A stretch of DNA of 64,000 nt from Dactylellina haptotyla (taxonomy: Eukaryota > Ascomycota > Orbiliomycetes > Orbiliales > Orbiliaceae). Each line of letters opens with the position of its first letter. The stretch's first letter is position 1. Position numbers and translations under genes: made by a program. The stretch is taken from positions 248,001 through 312,000 of the forward strand of contig CM062385.1 of the NCBI GenBank assembly GCA_031310005.1, read 5' to 3'. This document shows, piece by piece, positions 22,101 through 33,037 of the stretch. The notes beneath the pieces were generated by a model that saw nothing but the letters and a program-made list of their open reading frames with translations, ran no database searches and was not told the origin of the DNA.

Positions 22101-24063
22101 TTCGACCTGTGAGAACCCCAGGGAGATGGCGGTCCGATGCTGTCTCGGCAGCTTTATCTCCTCGTGTACTATATCTTTCGTGTGCCGTAACGCTAGCTGC
22201 TTGAACACCCCTCCGAACCACTCCTTCCTGAAACACAGCTTCTCCCACGTAGTCTTATTCCCGCACCAGGGATCTTGCCGTAAAAACACAAGGAGCCCGT
22301 AAAGATCTTCAATACTCCTTTGTACGGGGGTACCCGTGACCGCCCACGCGTTAACCCTAGGTATCAGTCTCGCCACCTGCGCGGCATTGCTGACCCCGTT
22401 CTCGATCATCTGCGCCTCGTCAAGGCAGACTCTCCACCAGCTCATCTCAACGAGCGGACAAGATCTGCGCTCGTATTTCTTCTCGTGTCGTAACGCTCTA
22501 TCCGGCGGGCGTTCAGCGTAGTGCAGTTCGTTCGCGAGGACGTTGTAACTCGACAGGACGATGTCGTATTGCAGCAAGTGCTCAACGAGCTCGGCGTTCG
22601 GAATGCCCTGCAGAACGAAGGACATTTCCATGTATTTCTCGTTGGAGACCCTGCCCTTCAGCGCGTTCTTCTTCTGATAAACCATCTGCACGAGCTCGCG
22701 GGTGCCGTTGTACTTTAGCACGCGGAGACCCGGGGCGTGTAAGTTGAGCTCGTTGACCCACTGTTGCATTATACTCGGCGGGCAGATGATTAGTGTCGAC
22801 CCGGAGGCGCGGACGTCAGCCCCGCTGTATGCGTCGAAAATGGTCTCCTGGCCCGGTGGGATCTCGCGCTTGTGCAACGATAGGAGGGAGATCAGCTCGA
22901 CGGTCTTGCCCAGGCCCATCTCCTCGGCCAGGATTCCCCCTTTCACCTGGAAGAGTTGGGCGATTTTCTGCACTTCTTCGCGGTTGGATGTCGTTAGCGC
23001 GAGCGGTATGCTCATCCACATCTTCGTGCCGTCGTAGTCCTCGGTCTCTTGGATGCAGAGACTCTGCGGTGGAGGTGCGACGGGGAGCGGTCGGATGCTG
23101 CCGTCCGCGGCGGTGACACCCTCCCGCTCCATCATCCAGTTCACCGTTCTCATCTGGAACGGGAACATCTGGGTCGTCAGCTCGCTGACCTGGATCATCG
23201 TGGGAACTTGGGCGTCCGCCGGCGGGACGAATACGGACTCGTAAAAGTCCCGAGCTTGGATATCGCCCTTCGCCGAGGCCGTGGTGTTGACCGCGTGCTT
23301 GAGCGTTGAGAGGGAGACGGGAGCTCCGGAGTCATCGGTGATCAGGGCGAGGAATGACGATAGCCATTTCTCGGCCTTCCAGTCGATGACCCAGGTGTCC
23401 CGTCTCTTGATCTCAAGCTCAAGTGCAACGCTCGAAGACGAGGGTGATATCGTCTCCGGGAGGATGCTCCACAAGACGAGGAAGTCTTCCTTTGTCTTCC
23501 TGTTTCGGTGCAGGCGACTTATCAGTTGGTAGAGGGTGTGGTGATCCGAGTCGGCCGGGAGGAAGGCGCTGAATAAGTGAGCGCCATCCTCGCCGGGCAG
23601 CCACGCTGCTAGTACGGTATTAGCGGAGGCGGGACGCTGAACGACAGCATCAACGGTGGCTTTATGGCTCGGATCTGGGAGGGAGGCTCGCAGGTGGTTG
23701 TGAACCGCCTGTACATCGTTGTTGCGCAGAACCTAGCAGAGCAACAGTTAGCTTGAATCTAGTTGTAAACTATGCGTATGTGCTGGAGAGAATCCTACGA
23801 GTACTATCCGGTGCCTCCACAGGGTGAGGTATGCGGGTGGCGAGTCCGAGTCCTCGGTGAGGTCGATCGGGTCATCGATCGAGGTGCGTTTCTTTGATGG
23901 CGGCTTTGACCGCGCTGGTCGTTGTACTGTCGCAACGGCTATTTTGGATGTCAGCCACAATATATCACAATGATATAGACCTCAATATATTCCTTGCGGG
24001 AAACTCACCGTCAAGGGACACCGCTGGTGCTATGAATACGGTTGTTTCCACCGAACGCGGCAT
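19164..24063 (-). CDS. SNF2-type ATPase with RING E3 domain (Irc20/SHPRH-like)
   Basis: Three exons (24063-24009, 23938-23799, 23732-19164) give 1587 residues. The order of domains is that of the Irc20/SHPRH family. An N-terminal region contains the short acidic motif 'DDPIDLTEDSDSP', which resembles a SUMO-interacting motif. Lobe 1 of the SNF2 ATPase has a Walker A 'AEEMGLGKT' near residue 337 and a 'DEAQ' box. A long coiled-coil and acidic insertion of several hundred residues separates the lobes. A C3HC4 RING near residues 1197-1240 begins 'CIICQEAV' and continues 'CGHQFCKECMDMW' and 'CPVCKKHL'. Lobe 2 has 'KSVVFSQWKEVLDVF', 'QSAGLTLV' and the arginine-finger box 'IARVHRIGQKR'. The expected role is nuclear: ATP-driven remodelling coupled to ubiquitin ligation in DNA repair or recombination. 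The linker-histone and PHD modules of human SHPRH are not seen. Confidence 0.9.
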
Positions 24064-24790
24064 GTCGAATGATTATCGAGGAGGAAGACGTTGTCCGGGT
24101 TTGGGGGTCGACGAGAGAGGATGAGATGCGCGTCGATTAGCTAACGGGAACGACCAGGAACCAGAGCAACTCGGAAGACACGAGAAGGAGAGACATGGAA
24201 AGGTTAAGAAGGAACCCCATTTCACGTCGAGGAGGAGGAAGAGAGCAAAAGAGTAGAGCGGCCAATGCGACAGAGTGGGCGAACGGCGAGGGAGACGTGA
24301 AATCAACAGGTAACGTTAGCAATAACAGTCCTCGCAATAATGCGGGCAGGGGAGCTCAGATATCCGTTTGGATCCTGCCGTAGCTGCAGGGGACCCCAAC
24401 CGGACGTCATCCCAACACACTCCAACCGCGCCCACATCGTCGGTGTATTCCAACAGCTTCAGCCATATTCCAAATAGGTGGAGATTGTTGTATTCTGGGG
24501 ACTAGGGATAATCGTTGCAACAGCTTGACCTGATAGACTATTCTCTAGTGAGGTGCTGTGCATATCTTCAGCAGGGTTATCAAGATGTTTGGTTATATAT
24601 CAACACCCCCACGCGGTTACACCTAAGCTGCCAGGATTCAAGTACTTTTGGACCATATTGTTTGATATAAACTGCAAATTATGTATTCTCTTTTCAAACA
24701 AAAGTGAAATTACTGTCATGGGTATCATTAGGCGGTCAGTCTATGGTATTATACATTATAACATCGTATCCTCATTGAAATAATTAATTT
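24064..24790. other. intergenic between SNF2-RING gene and carboxypeptidase gene
   Basis: Purine-rich stretch around 24165-24260 near the SNF2 gene start, then AT-rich DNA towards 24790. No gene supported. Confidence 0.5.
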
Positions 24791-26273
24791 TTACTTCCTC
24801 TCCTCCTGAACCCACTTCAAATACGAGTTCATCATGTCCAGCGCCGCCTCAGGCTGATCGTTCGGCACCGAGTGCCCGGCATCATAAACCCTCACGAACG
24901 ACAGATTCCCCGCATTCTTCATCCTCCCGACCTCCTTCCCGCGCAGCTTCCACGCCTTCAAATCCGCACGATTGTACTCCTCCTTCCCGCTCCACTCCAA
25001 CTGCTCCGTCCAATCCCTGACCCCCAACCAATTGCAAATGTAATCCTTATCCCCCGCGTACACCATAATCGGAATCTTCTTCAAGATCTCCGGGATGAAC
25101 TTCTGATACGGCAGCATCTTATCCCCCGCACCCACGAACGCCCTCATCACCTCCGTCGACGAAGGTCGGTACGCGTGGAACCGCTCAACCCCCAACGTGG
25201 CGAGCACGTCCGAATTCTTCAGGAACCGCTGGACGTACTTCCCTTCCGGATGGTTGCTCGGATCTCCCGAACGGTGTCTCAAATCGTATATACTCCATTT
25301 ATTCGCCTTCACGGTCCTCAACAACTTGCCCTCGCAGAACAGCGTAGCGTCACGACACGCCTTCTTCTGCGTCGTCTCGTAACACCGCTCGATCATTGTC
25401 TGGCACCGCCTCGAGTCCTCCTTCATCTTGTCGCAAAGTGCGGGGCTAAGTACGGCATCTACTTCGCCGCCACCGCACGCCATTGGCTGCATCGCCTTGA
25501 ACTGCGTCTTGGGATCCGTCAGTCCGTTCCCGATGGATATGGACTTCAAGTTGATATTCCGGTGGGGGTGCGAAAGGATTTCGTAGGCAAATCCGGGGAC
25601 CCAATGGCCCGCGTATGAGGCGCCGGTGATGTGGAAATGCTGCTTACGGTACTCCGGGTGCTGTTCGAAGAAGAGGGTGAGCAGCGCGTAGACGTCTTTA
25701 CCCGCCGCGATGGTGCTGACGGTCTGGGATTCGGAGTAAGAGAAGCCCGTGTTGACGGGCTGATCGAGGAATATGATTGAGGCGTTGCTGTTCCAGGCTG
25801 TAGGATTGGGGCCCAGTTTACCGTCCATGGTGAAGCGGCCGGGGCCCATGTTGGAGAAGACGCGGGTGATGGAGTCCACGCCAGGACCGCCGCTAAGCCA
25901 GAGGATTACTGGGTCATTTTTTGGGTCATTACGGGATTCGAAGAACCCTGTTTTATATTAGTATTTGAGTATATAGATGATGAGGTTTTAGGAACTTACA
26001 GTAGAAGAGATGCTTGTCCGTGGCGTTATTATCGAGGTAGCCACTGAACTGTTTGACATTATCGACACCCAGTTTGCTCGGGTCGACAGATCGCCCACGC
26101 AGACTGTAGTCGTTCAGATAGTCGTCTGACCGACGGGCGTGCGGGCCTTGTTTGTTACCGTGGATGTGGAAATCCCAGGGCATGAACTCGCGGGCGATGA
26201 CTTGCTGACGACCCGTCTGCGCAGCGGCAAGGGTGGACAGAATCGCCGTGCATAGGATTGTGAAAGACCTCAT
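24791..26273 (-). CDS. serine carboxypeptidase-like protein (peptidase family S10), secreted or vacuolar
   Basis: Two exons (26273-26000, 25947-24791) give 476 residues. An N-terminal signal peptide (about 18 residues) and a propeptide precede the S10 alpha/beta-hydrolase domain. The triad is present: Ser about 202 in '[12 protein letters not shown]', Asp about 390 in '[13 protein letters not shown]' and His about 450 in '[12 protein letters not shown]'. '[15 protein letters not shown]' is the usual family block. Several substrate-carboxylate residues known from yeast carboxypeptidase Y differ: the WLNGGPGCSS block reads '[10 protein letters not shown]', the Glu of LFFELGP reads Asn, and the Glu just before the catalytic Ser reads Ala. 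The hydrolase is thus probably folded and may be active, but its specificity may be changed. Confidence 0.88.
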
Positions 26274-27171
26274 TTTATAATTAATGTATACTTAAAATAT
26301 TCCTTTATTCAGTAGATTAATATGGTAAATTCGATCGACGTCCGGCGTCGATACGGTTTAGAAGCAAAAGAGTGTAATCAAAATAAAAAGATTAAAATAA
26401 AAAGGATGATACGAATAGAACAGCCAAAATCCAGGGGTACCAGCCCGGCCGATAGTAGATAGAAAGAAAGTAATAATTGATCGAGCGATAGAGAGAAAAA
26501 GGGAAGAGAAAGGAACGGAAAGAAGGTGTGGCGGGTGGGAGGTAATATATCACCGCCATCTTTTAGACCCGACGTCCTCCCGCACGTCATTAACATTAGG
26601 GCCGGAACAACGGTGCCGTGGCTGCATGAGAGCTTTCATTCTCAAACGGCGCCGCACAAACTGCGGCCGACCAAAACGAGACTCGACGAAGTTAGCTCGA
26701 ACGGCTACAGCAGAAATATCCAGCTAGAAGCAGATGTTCAAACCGGAGCGAGCGATAAGGTGGGCTTTTTGGCGTGGTGTTCCTGTTTGATGGTGTTTGT
26801 TGCAGGTTTACCCTTCAAACGGTGTCGTTTGCAGCGGTTACAAACGTGCGGATGCCGTCAAGGCCGTTTCAGTGTCGGACCGGACTAAGCCCGTTCGAGG
26901 GCGGGCTTTACCCAAAAAACATATATCTTCACAATAATATTTATTATCCAGTTGATGCAGACTTAGAATCATGATATCAAATGTTTGTGCCCTAGGCTGC
27001 AGATGGAGGAGAGTATTAATATAGTTGGCCAGCTAACATATATGCTAGAAATTTATTATCAGACACAAAACGCCTCGTCGCACACTATCATCTATCCTTC
27101 TATCCAAACGAAATGAAACAAGTGCATCGTGGGCAAAGGACTCCTCTGCGGCTATGTATGCGGGTATGCCA
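26274..27171. other. intergenic between carboxypeptidase and small mitochondrial protein genes
   Basis: Upstream region of the carboxypeptidase gene. An open plus-strand frame at 26526-26888 has no family features and is not called. The 26900-27100 part is AT-rich. Confidence 0.5.
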
Positions 27172-27785
27172 TCATAGCTTGCCTCCCTGGCGAGCCTTCT
27201 TCTCTTCGAGCTTCGCCGCCCGGTTCTGCAGCTCCCGAATTTTGTCCTCTAGTGCCTGTATTTCTGCTGTAACGCATACAAAATACTTAGCATAATCCAC
27301 GACAGTATTTGTTTATTAATTTATTTTATTCCTGATAAAACTGAAATACTAACCTCCCTTGACCTTCTTGGTCTCGAAATGCTCCAGCCACATCCAGCCG
27401 TAGTACAGCCCTTGGTAGACCAGCAGCGACATCAATAGAACCTTGGAGAAGGCCCGGCCGTAGGTAGAGTAAACGGACACCTGTTGACAATTACTGAATT
27501 CCGTGAGTCTCAATTCATATTATTCCACAAAAAGTTTCATTATGACTCTGTATAATCTTGTTTCTGGAATTTTCTACTAGAAAAGAAGAGAGGTGGACGC
27601 ACGTGCGGTGACACTTTCTTCTCGCCAGGAGGAGGAGGAGGGGTAGTAGCGGGGCTGCCGCTGCTCGAGAACCTGAGGGTCGCACTTCTGACCGAGGAGG
27701 AAGCCAGAGTCGCCGGTGTCCGGGATGATAGGGGCCATGCTGTCCTGGAAGCGACGTGCGCAAGGCGCAGGAGGCGGGTCGCCAT
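27172..27785 (-). CDS. small mitochondrial single-pass membrane protein, unknown function
   Basis: Three exons (27785-27603, 27480-27354, 27266-27172) sum to 134 residues. The first about 40 residues are Arg/Ser/Ala-rich without acidic residues, a typical mitochondrial presequence. A proline run follows, then 'YSTYGRAFSKVLLMSLLVYQ' leads into one hydrophobic segment, and a charged helix resembling a short coiled coil ends the protein. The order presequence, membrane segment, coiled coil is common among inner-membrane assembly and respiratory-chain accessory proteins, but I do not recognise a named family. The phases of all three exons agree, which supports the model. It is divergent to YSY6, with 414 bases between the starts. 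Confidence 0.75.
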
Positions 27786-28199
27786 GACTCTCACTGTGTG
27801 ATATTCGGCTTCGTCGACTGGTCCGGCGGGGTTGTGGAAGCTTCGACGTGAAATGAATCCGACTTTTCCAGCCAGATCGAGACCTGAGAGAAGACCCCGG
27901 CACGGCACTAAGCCCGAACGGAGACCCTGTCAAGTCTGCTCGGCTGTTGCTTCTTCTGCGGTCTCTCGCGTGGGCGGCGAGGAAGGGGAAAAGGCCCCAA
28001 AGGCAACACGTATCTTCTTTTAGCTCGTCCGTCCTTAAAAGCGATCTGATCTTGTGCGACTGGCTCCCCGTTCGAATCCATTCACGTTTCGATATCCCAT
28101 CTGCATCCCCGATCGTGCTCACATACGCCCTCGCCAGTCCCAGCATCTCGCCATAATTGCATATTCTACCGTTTAATTCCTCCCAAACTACACCTCGCA
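27786..28199. promoter_or_regulatory. bidirectional promoter region
   Basis: Only 414 bases separate the divergent start codons of the small mitochondrial protein and the Ysy6-like protein, so both must draw on this stretch for initiation. No specific factor site was identified. Confidence 0.5.
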
Positions 28200-28632
28200 A
28201 TGGTTCGTCGACCCCCCGTCGCCACGGCGTGAGCGTTGGAGAAAGAGCACCAGCTAATCCCCAGGTTTCCGCACCTCCAGGCCCAACAGACCCCCCAGCA
28301 GAGACTCGCCAACGAAAAGTTCGCAAAGGTACCGCCATACAATCCTATATAATCGCCAATTGAGCGGACGCTTGGTGCTAATATGATACATCGAAATCTC
28401 CAGCGCGAGGCCGCTAAGCGTGGCAAGGCCGATGGCGACCGCAAAACCTACGAAAAGGCCTCCAAGATGCCCATATCGCCAATGTGGTTCGGCCTCCTCG
28501 GATTCGTCGTCTTTGGCGGATTACTATTCGAATTGCTGTAAGGAGATCTTCCCCCGAACCTTCCAAATGCAGAGAACACACTGACAGCTGAACTCTTTTG
28601 TTTCTCGTGACAGACGCATGTTTATGGGATAA
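28200..28632 (+). CDS. YSY6: stress-associated ER protein, Ysy6/SERP1/RAMP4 family
   Basis: Four short exons (28200-28202, 28281-28328, 28404-28537, 28614-28632) sum to 67 residues, the normal family size. The first exon is just the ATG. The family N-terminus 'AQQTPQQRLANEKFAK' is followed by a basic stretch and 'ISPMWFGLLGFVVFGG', the single C-terminal membrane anchor. This tail-anchored protein sits at the ER translocon and helps membrane proteins during stress. No single reading frame shows more than about half of it, so it is easily missed by ORF finding. Confidence 0.92.
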
Positions 28633-29489
28633 ATCAAACATCAAAACACTCGCAGAATCCGGAATCCTTTCGGACACATCGATATCAATTACATTTTTTG
28701 CCGATTGTTTTTTCGTCAAACCGGCCGGAACTACATGCATCTTGCTAGCTCGTTTGTTCGCACACTCCCTCGCCAACCTTCCCTATCGTTTAAACCCGTC
28801 CGGGTGTATATAACCTCTCAGCATATATCTTTCCTTCTTTTTTGTTCTTTTTTCGGTTGTAACATCGGCCTTGCCCATTGGAGTTTTTTTTTTTTGAAAT
28901 GGGGATGGGAATTCGCATGCATTCAATGCGCTTTTATTTTTATTTTTATTTTTGGGGAACAACTAATTGCGCACTCTTTGGTTCTTTATTTAAATCAAAA
29001 AATTAAACTTCCGCGTTTCATCAGAATGGAATATCTGTGGAGAACAGCCGTATAAATATAAATATATCACCTTCGTATAAGTATATGTACTCGGTAGTTT
29101 ACCCAACTATGGACTCTGTCGAACGGCTGGTGGTGGGTCCACTCCAGTGCATTCTTGGCAGTGAAATGTCATGCAGTAGGAGAGAAAAAAAACAGGTGTT
29201 AAAATAAAAATAATAAGTTTCTATAAATGTCTATAATCCACGCTAGTTTATTCGTCTAAGGATGTTCGCTTGAGCTTTTTTCTTTTCTTTATGCGAACCC
29301 CGTATTTGCGCACGGGCTGTACAAAGTCAGTAAATAATATACATATATACAATAATAAGTATTCCTCCAGAATACTTCCATTTCCGATCCGGCGATTGCT
29401 ATCGATTAGGCAAATCGATCGATCGTTTAAAAAACGATTCCTAAATGAGGGTATCGAATCGTCAATCATTCATGTCATCTCATCTCATC
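28633..29489. other. intergenic between convergent YSY6 and COQ10 genes
   Basis: Contains T-rich runs near 28880-28960 and a CATCT pentamer repeat at about 29474-29492 that reaches the COQ10 stop codon. No gene supported. Confidence 0.5.
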
Positions 29490-30164
29490 TCATGACCTGC
29501 CTGGCCGGCCGAGGACTTTCTCAGCCCTCTCCTCGAAGGCCTCGATGATCTTCCCCGCGACAGTGGGCATGACGGCCTCGCTCAGGACTGCGTAGATCGG
29601 ATTCGCAAACTTGTACTCGATCTCCAGGTCTACTTTACTCTCCCTGTCGCCTCCTTCCAAGCTGTTCGCGCCCACCACGGGGTCGTTGGCGGCGTTGATG
29701 ACCCACCGGGCCCGGAGGACCTCGAATATCGAATTCTCCGTCGCATCGGCCTCGACCATCCCGCCGTTGCTGTTCTTCACCCCGCCATCTCCAGTGTTGT
29801 TGCTTTCGTGCGGTTCGCACCTGACCCGGCTGGTGAAGGTCTCGTCGACGCCGCCCCAGCCGACCCGCAGATCGGCTTTGATCGGTAGCCTGTCCGGTGG
29901 CGGGGTGCGCTCTGTGACGGTGCTGGAGAGGCAGAAGGGGACGAAGGAGGAGTAGGAGTTTATGTCTGAGATGAGGGTGAAGAGCTTTGACGGCGGGTAG
30001 GCGATCTTTCGGGTGGCGGAGAAGCGCTGGGCGGGTGGGCTCGGGAGGATGAATGTGCGGGATTGAGAATGCTGAGGTTGATAGAGAAGGCGGTCAACTG
30101 ACCGGAGAGGAGGGGTCGTCTTCTGGCGGAGGGAGGCCAGCCGCGGGGTGGGCCGGAGGAGCAT
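29490..30164 (-). CDS. COQ10: coenzyme Q-binding protein COQ10, mitochondrial
   Basis: A 224-residue intronless frame. A basic, Ser/Pro-rich N-terminus of about 45 residues fits mitochondrial import. It is followed by the START-like Coq10 domain: 'FSATRKIAYPPSKLFTLISD' begins it, 'SYSSFVPFC' and 'ADLRVGWGGVDETFTSRV' are family blocks, and the C-terminal helix ends near 'FEERAEKVLG'. Coq10 chaperones ubiquinone in the inner membrane for respiration and for CoQ synthesis. A fungal insertion rich in Gly/Asn (about residues 120-140) lies between beta strands. Length agrees with other fungal Coq10. Confidence 0.92.
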   Translation of the reverse strand: MLLRPTPRLASLRQKTTPPLRSVDRLLYQPQHSQSRTFILPSPPAQRFSATRKIAYPPSKLFTLISDINSYSSFVPFCLSSTVTERTPPPDRLPIKADLRVGWGGVDETFTSRVRCEPHESNNTGDGGVKNSNGGMVEADATENSIFEVLRARWVINAANDPVVGANSLEGGDRESKVDLEIEYKFANPIYAVLSEAVMPTVAGKIIEAFEERAEKVLGRPGRS

Positions 30165-31202
30165 TTGATTGCTGCTGCTCGATAAAGACTATCCTGATTA
30201 TTATTATTATTCGTCTCCCTCACCACTCGACCTAGAATAGAATAGAATGAGTGTCGAAGAGAGTGGAAGCGAGCGAGGTCAAAATTGGTGCGACAGACCA
30301 GTCGACCGGGGCGGGTCTTGGCGGCAGGAGGGCAATCAGCACTGAAACACCAAACAATCAGCGCCGGCCCAGTGAGAAGCTGCGAATCCGCACAACCGCC
30401 TGCACGATGCCTGCAGGTGCGTTAATGACCATTCCTCCCTCTATATTTACGCACCCTCGAGGCACTCCCCCGTCCGGACGGCCATTTTCGCGGTGGTCTC
30501 GTCATGTTCGTTTCTGACATGGCCCAGGTCGACGTCTGCGTAGAGCAAACAACGCAACCTGCACCGTTGCAGATTCCCATTGGCCGGCCTGCGTAGCTGA
30601 AGGCATACCGGTCTTCTCGTCTCGCTCGTACTGGCTGCAGGCGGCCGGGGGAGTGCCATGTGCCATGTGGGCGTAATGCATTCCGAATCGAGATCTTCTA
30701 ACAGCCTGGCTGATTGCAGTTGGATTCGCATTGACGAAGCTGTTTCTCCCGGCCAGCAAACAAGCAAAGCAGGCAACCTGCCAGGGCCTGCCAGGCGGGA
30801 GGGGGAAAAAATATCAAGCCTGCAGCTCTCGCGTGGCACACTTTAGTCGAGAGTTCTCGAGAAATAGAAGTGGAGATTGCTGAGAATGCTATTCGTCATT
30901 CGCTCGTTATAAAGGAAGCCGGTGGCTGCTCTTGGAGAGAGGTCCCACTTTGCTCTTTCCCTCTTCCTCTCTCAGATACTTCTCTTATAGCTCCCTCCTC
31001 GACCTCAGGCTCTGTAGCTCTACGTCATATATATCGAGTATTTATATATATATATTCAAGTATTTATATAACATTAAATATATATACACTATTGTATACA
31101 TAAATACATATCTTCAAGCACATATCGACACGGGTATATAATAGATACGGGCAGGCTTCGAGTGCTCTCCTCTCTCGAACCACAGCCCCCGTATGTCTGA
31201 TA
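30165..31202. other. intergenic, divergent promoter region of COQ10 and the surface-protein gene
   Basis: GC-rich on the COQ10 side, strongly TA-rich at about 31020-31140 before the next start. Frames in this part have no recognisable features. Confidence 0.5.
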
Positions 31203-31889
31203 ATGAAACCAACAACGGCGGCGGGAACCCTCTTGCCCTCTACCTTCTCTCTCCTCATCTTCCTAGCCACCTCTACACAAGCCTATGTCGTCCCCACCCT
31301 CGCCCCAGCAGCCGCATTCACACACACTTTCGATCAGCCAGTAGCCCTAGCCCAACAACAGACTTCCAGGACCAAACAGTGGCCGACAGATACTATCCTC
31401 ACCACAACCATCAGTGGGAAGCCGACTGAATTCACCTTCTACAGCTGTCCCCTCGACACCTCCCAGTCCTACACAGTCTACACCTTCACCGCCTCCTCCA
31501 GCGGCACCCTCGCCACCGTAACAAAAACCGCAGGCGCCTGTCCGATGTACGAACAAGTGGTAAAAACCGGTCTATCTACCGGCGCGATAGCCGGGATCGC
31601 AATCGGCGTCAGCATACCCATCTTCGCGGGCGTGGCCTTCTTCTTCTACCGTATGATGAAGAAAAGACGGGAAGAGGAAGCCAATACGCCTGTCCCCGTC
31701 GATTTCGACGGAACGAGCAGTATCGCCGACTTGAACGTTAACTTTCGCAGACACCAGCATAAATCGACGGGGTCGACAGTGACTACTGCCGCCGAGATTG
31801 CCAGTATACGTGGCGGGTTAATCGATGGGAAGGAACCGAGGAGACCGAGGCACGGTGTTGTTACGAATATAACGGCGGGGAAGCGGTGA
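31203..31889 (+). CDS. single-pass surface protein of unknown function
   Basis: A 228-residue intronless frame with an N-terminal signal peptide (to about residue 27), then a Thr/Ser-rich extracellular part with two cysteines that could pair (in 'FYSCPLDTSQ' and 'TAGACPMY'). A membrane helix 'GAIAGIAIGVSIPIFAGVAF' lies near residues 125-145. It is followed by a basic stop-transfer 'RMMKKRREEE' and a cytosolic tail of about 75 residues. This type I layout resembles small fungal wall-sensor or mucin-like proteins, but no WSC or Mid2 signature was recognised. The tail may be regulated by phosphorylation (Ser/Thr clusters); this is a guess. Confidence 0.72.
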   Translation: MKPTTAAGTLLPSTFSLLIFLATSTQAYVVPTLAPAAAFTHTFDQPVALAQQQTSRTKQWPTDTILTTTISGKPTEFTFYSCPLDTSQSYTVYTFTASSSGTLATVTKTAGACPMYEQVVKTGLSTGAIAGIAIGVSIPIFAGVAFFFYRMMKKRREEEANTPVPVDFDGTSSIADLNVNFRRHQHKSTGSTVTTAAEIASIRGGLIDGKEPRRPRHGVVTNITAGKR

Positions 31890-33037
31890 TAGTTTTTCTT
31901 TTCTGATTTAATGGATGATGTATGGAGAGATATGAATTGATGAGGAGACGTGTGCCGGGGCGGGTTGGCTGCAGTGGTTTCGCATTGATATCATATATAT
32001 ACCATGGCGTCTTTTTTTATATCTTTTTTTGGCATTTACATACACATATTCCTTTCCATTCTTCTCTTCCTTCTTGTTTTTTTTTCATATTCTATTTTAT
32101 TCTTACTTCATTGATATCACCGGGATTATATTGTCTCACAAGCTAGACGCATCTGGTTTACGAGACGAGGGTATATATATATGGCATATACGCCCGCATC
32201 ATTTCTTTTTCGTTTCTTTTTTTTACATACTGGCATGTGATGACAGTGTGTACTCATTCATGAAAAGTATTTATTTAATGGAATTATATTATATAACCTT
32301 TAAAGTCTAAACCGTGCATACATTGCGAAAGCTGAGTATTTTGTTGAAGAAAATATTGAAACCATCATGATATTAGTAACTAGCTATCGATGATACATTT
32401 TATACAACATCGCGACTGAAATCGTCCCACGATATCTAGTCCTATTAGGTGCTAAAGGGCAAAGCATGATGCAGAATTTACCATTGACACTTGACTTTAG
32501 CATGTTCGATTGTTTATCGCACAGCTAGAGAAAATATTATTCAGTTTAGGATGCCTCTGTATGCTATGCGGCTGGATTAAGGCTGATCTTCCCCTTTAGA
32601 GCAGCGCAGTCTCGGCGCCCAGAAGTGGCAAGAAATACTTGTCTATATATGCCAACCAGCGCAGCGAAGCTCTTAACACAGTTCTTCAGCCTCATGTGGC
32701 TTGCGAAAAAGAACTATCTCGTAGCAGTCATATGAAAACCAAAGCCTTGCATGCCATGCCATTTGCTAGAGCGGGGTAAAAGGAGTTTGCTACGATGTGA
32801 CTACTCTAAATCATCGAGACATCAGTCCCGACATCTCGCCGTTTAACTACTTCGCTCGCCCAAGACTGCGATCTTATATATATAGACATACACATATCAC
32901 ATATTCGTTGCCGACTACTAGTATCGCTAAAAGATCTCCCATACGTTTGCTGCACTTTCCAGAACCTGATCCGCCGACTTACGAAAGTGTCTAGCCGATC
33001 TTAGTGGTAGCACCAAGTCAAAACTCGTGGGACCATA
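31890..33037. other. AT-rich intergenic region upstream of the NLR-type gene
   Basis: No supported gene in about 1.1 kb. T-rich and TA-rich runs occur near 32000-32260. Confidence 0.5.

Noticed and set aside
24872-25618. 248-residue plus-strand frame opposite the carboxypeptidase gene
   Set aside because: Shadow frame: Pro/Arg/Leu-rich composition typical of antisense of GC-rich coding DNA.
26526-26888. 120-residue plus-strand frame
   Set aside because: No motif or splice support; the region looks like promoter DNA.
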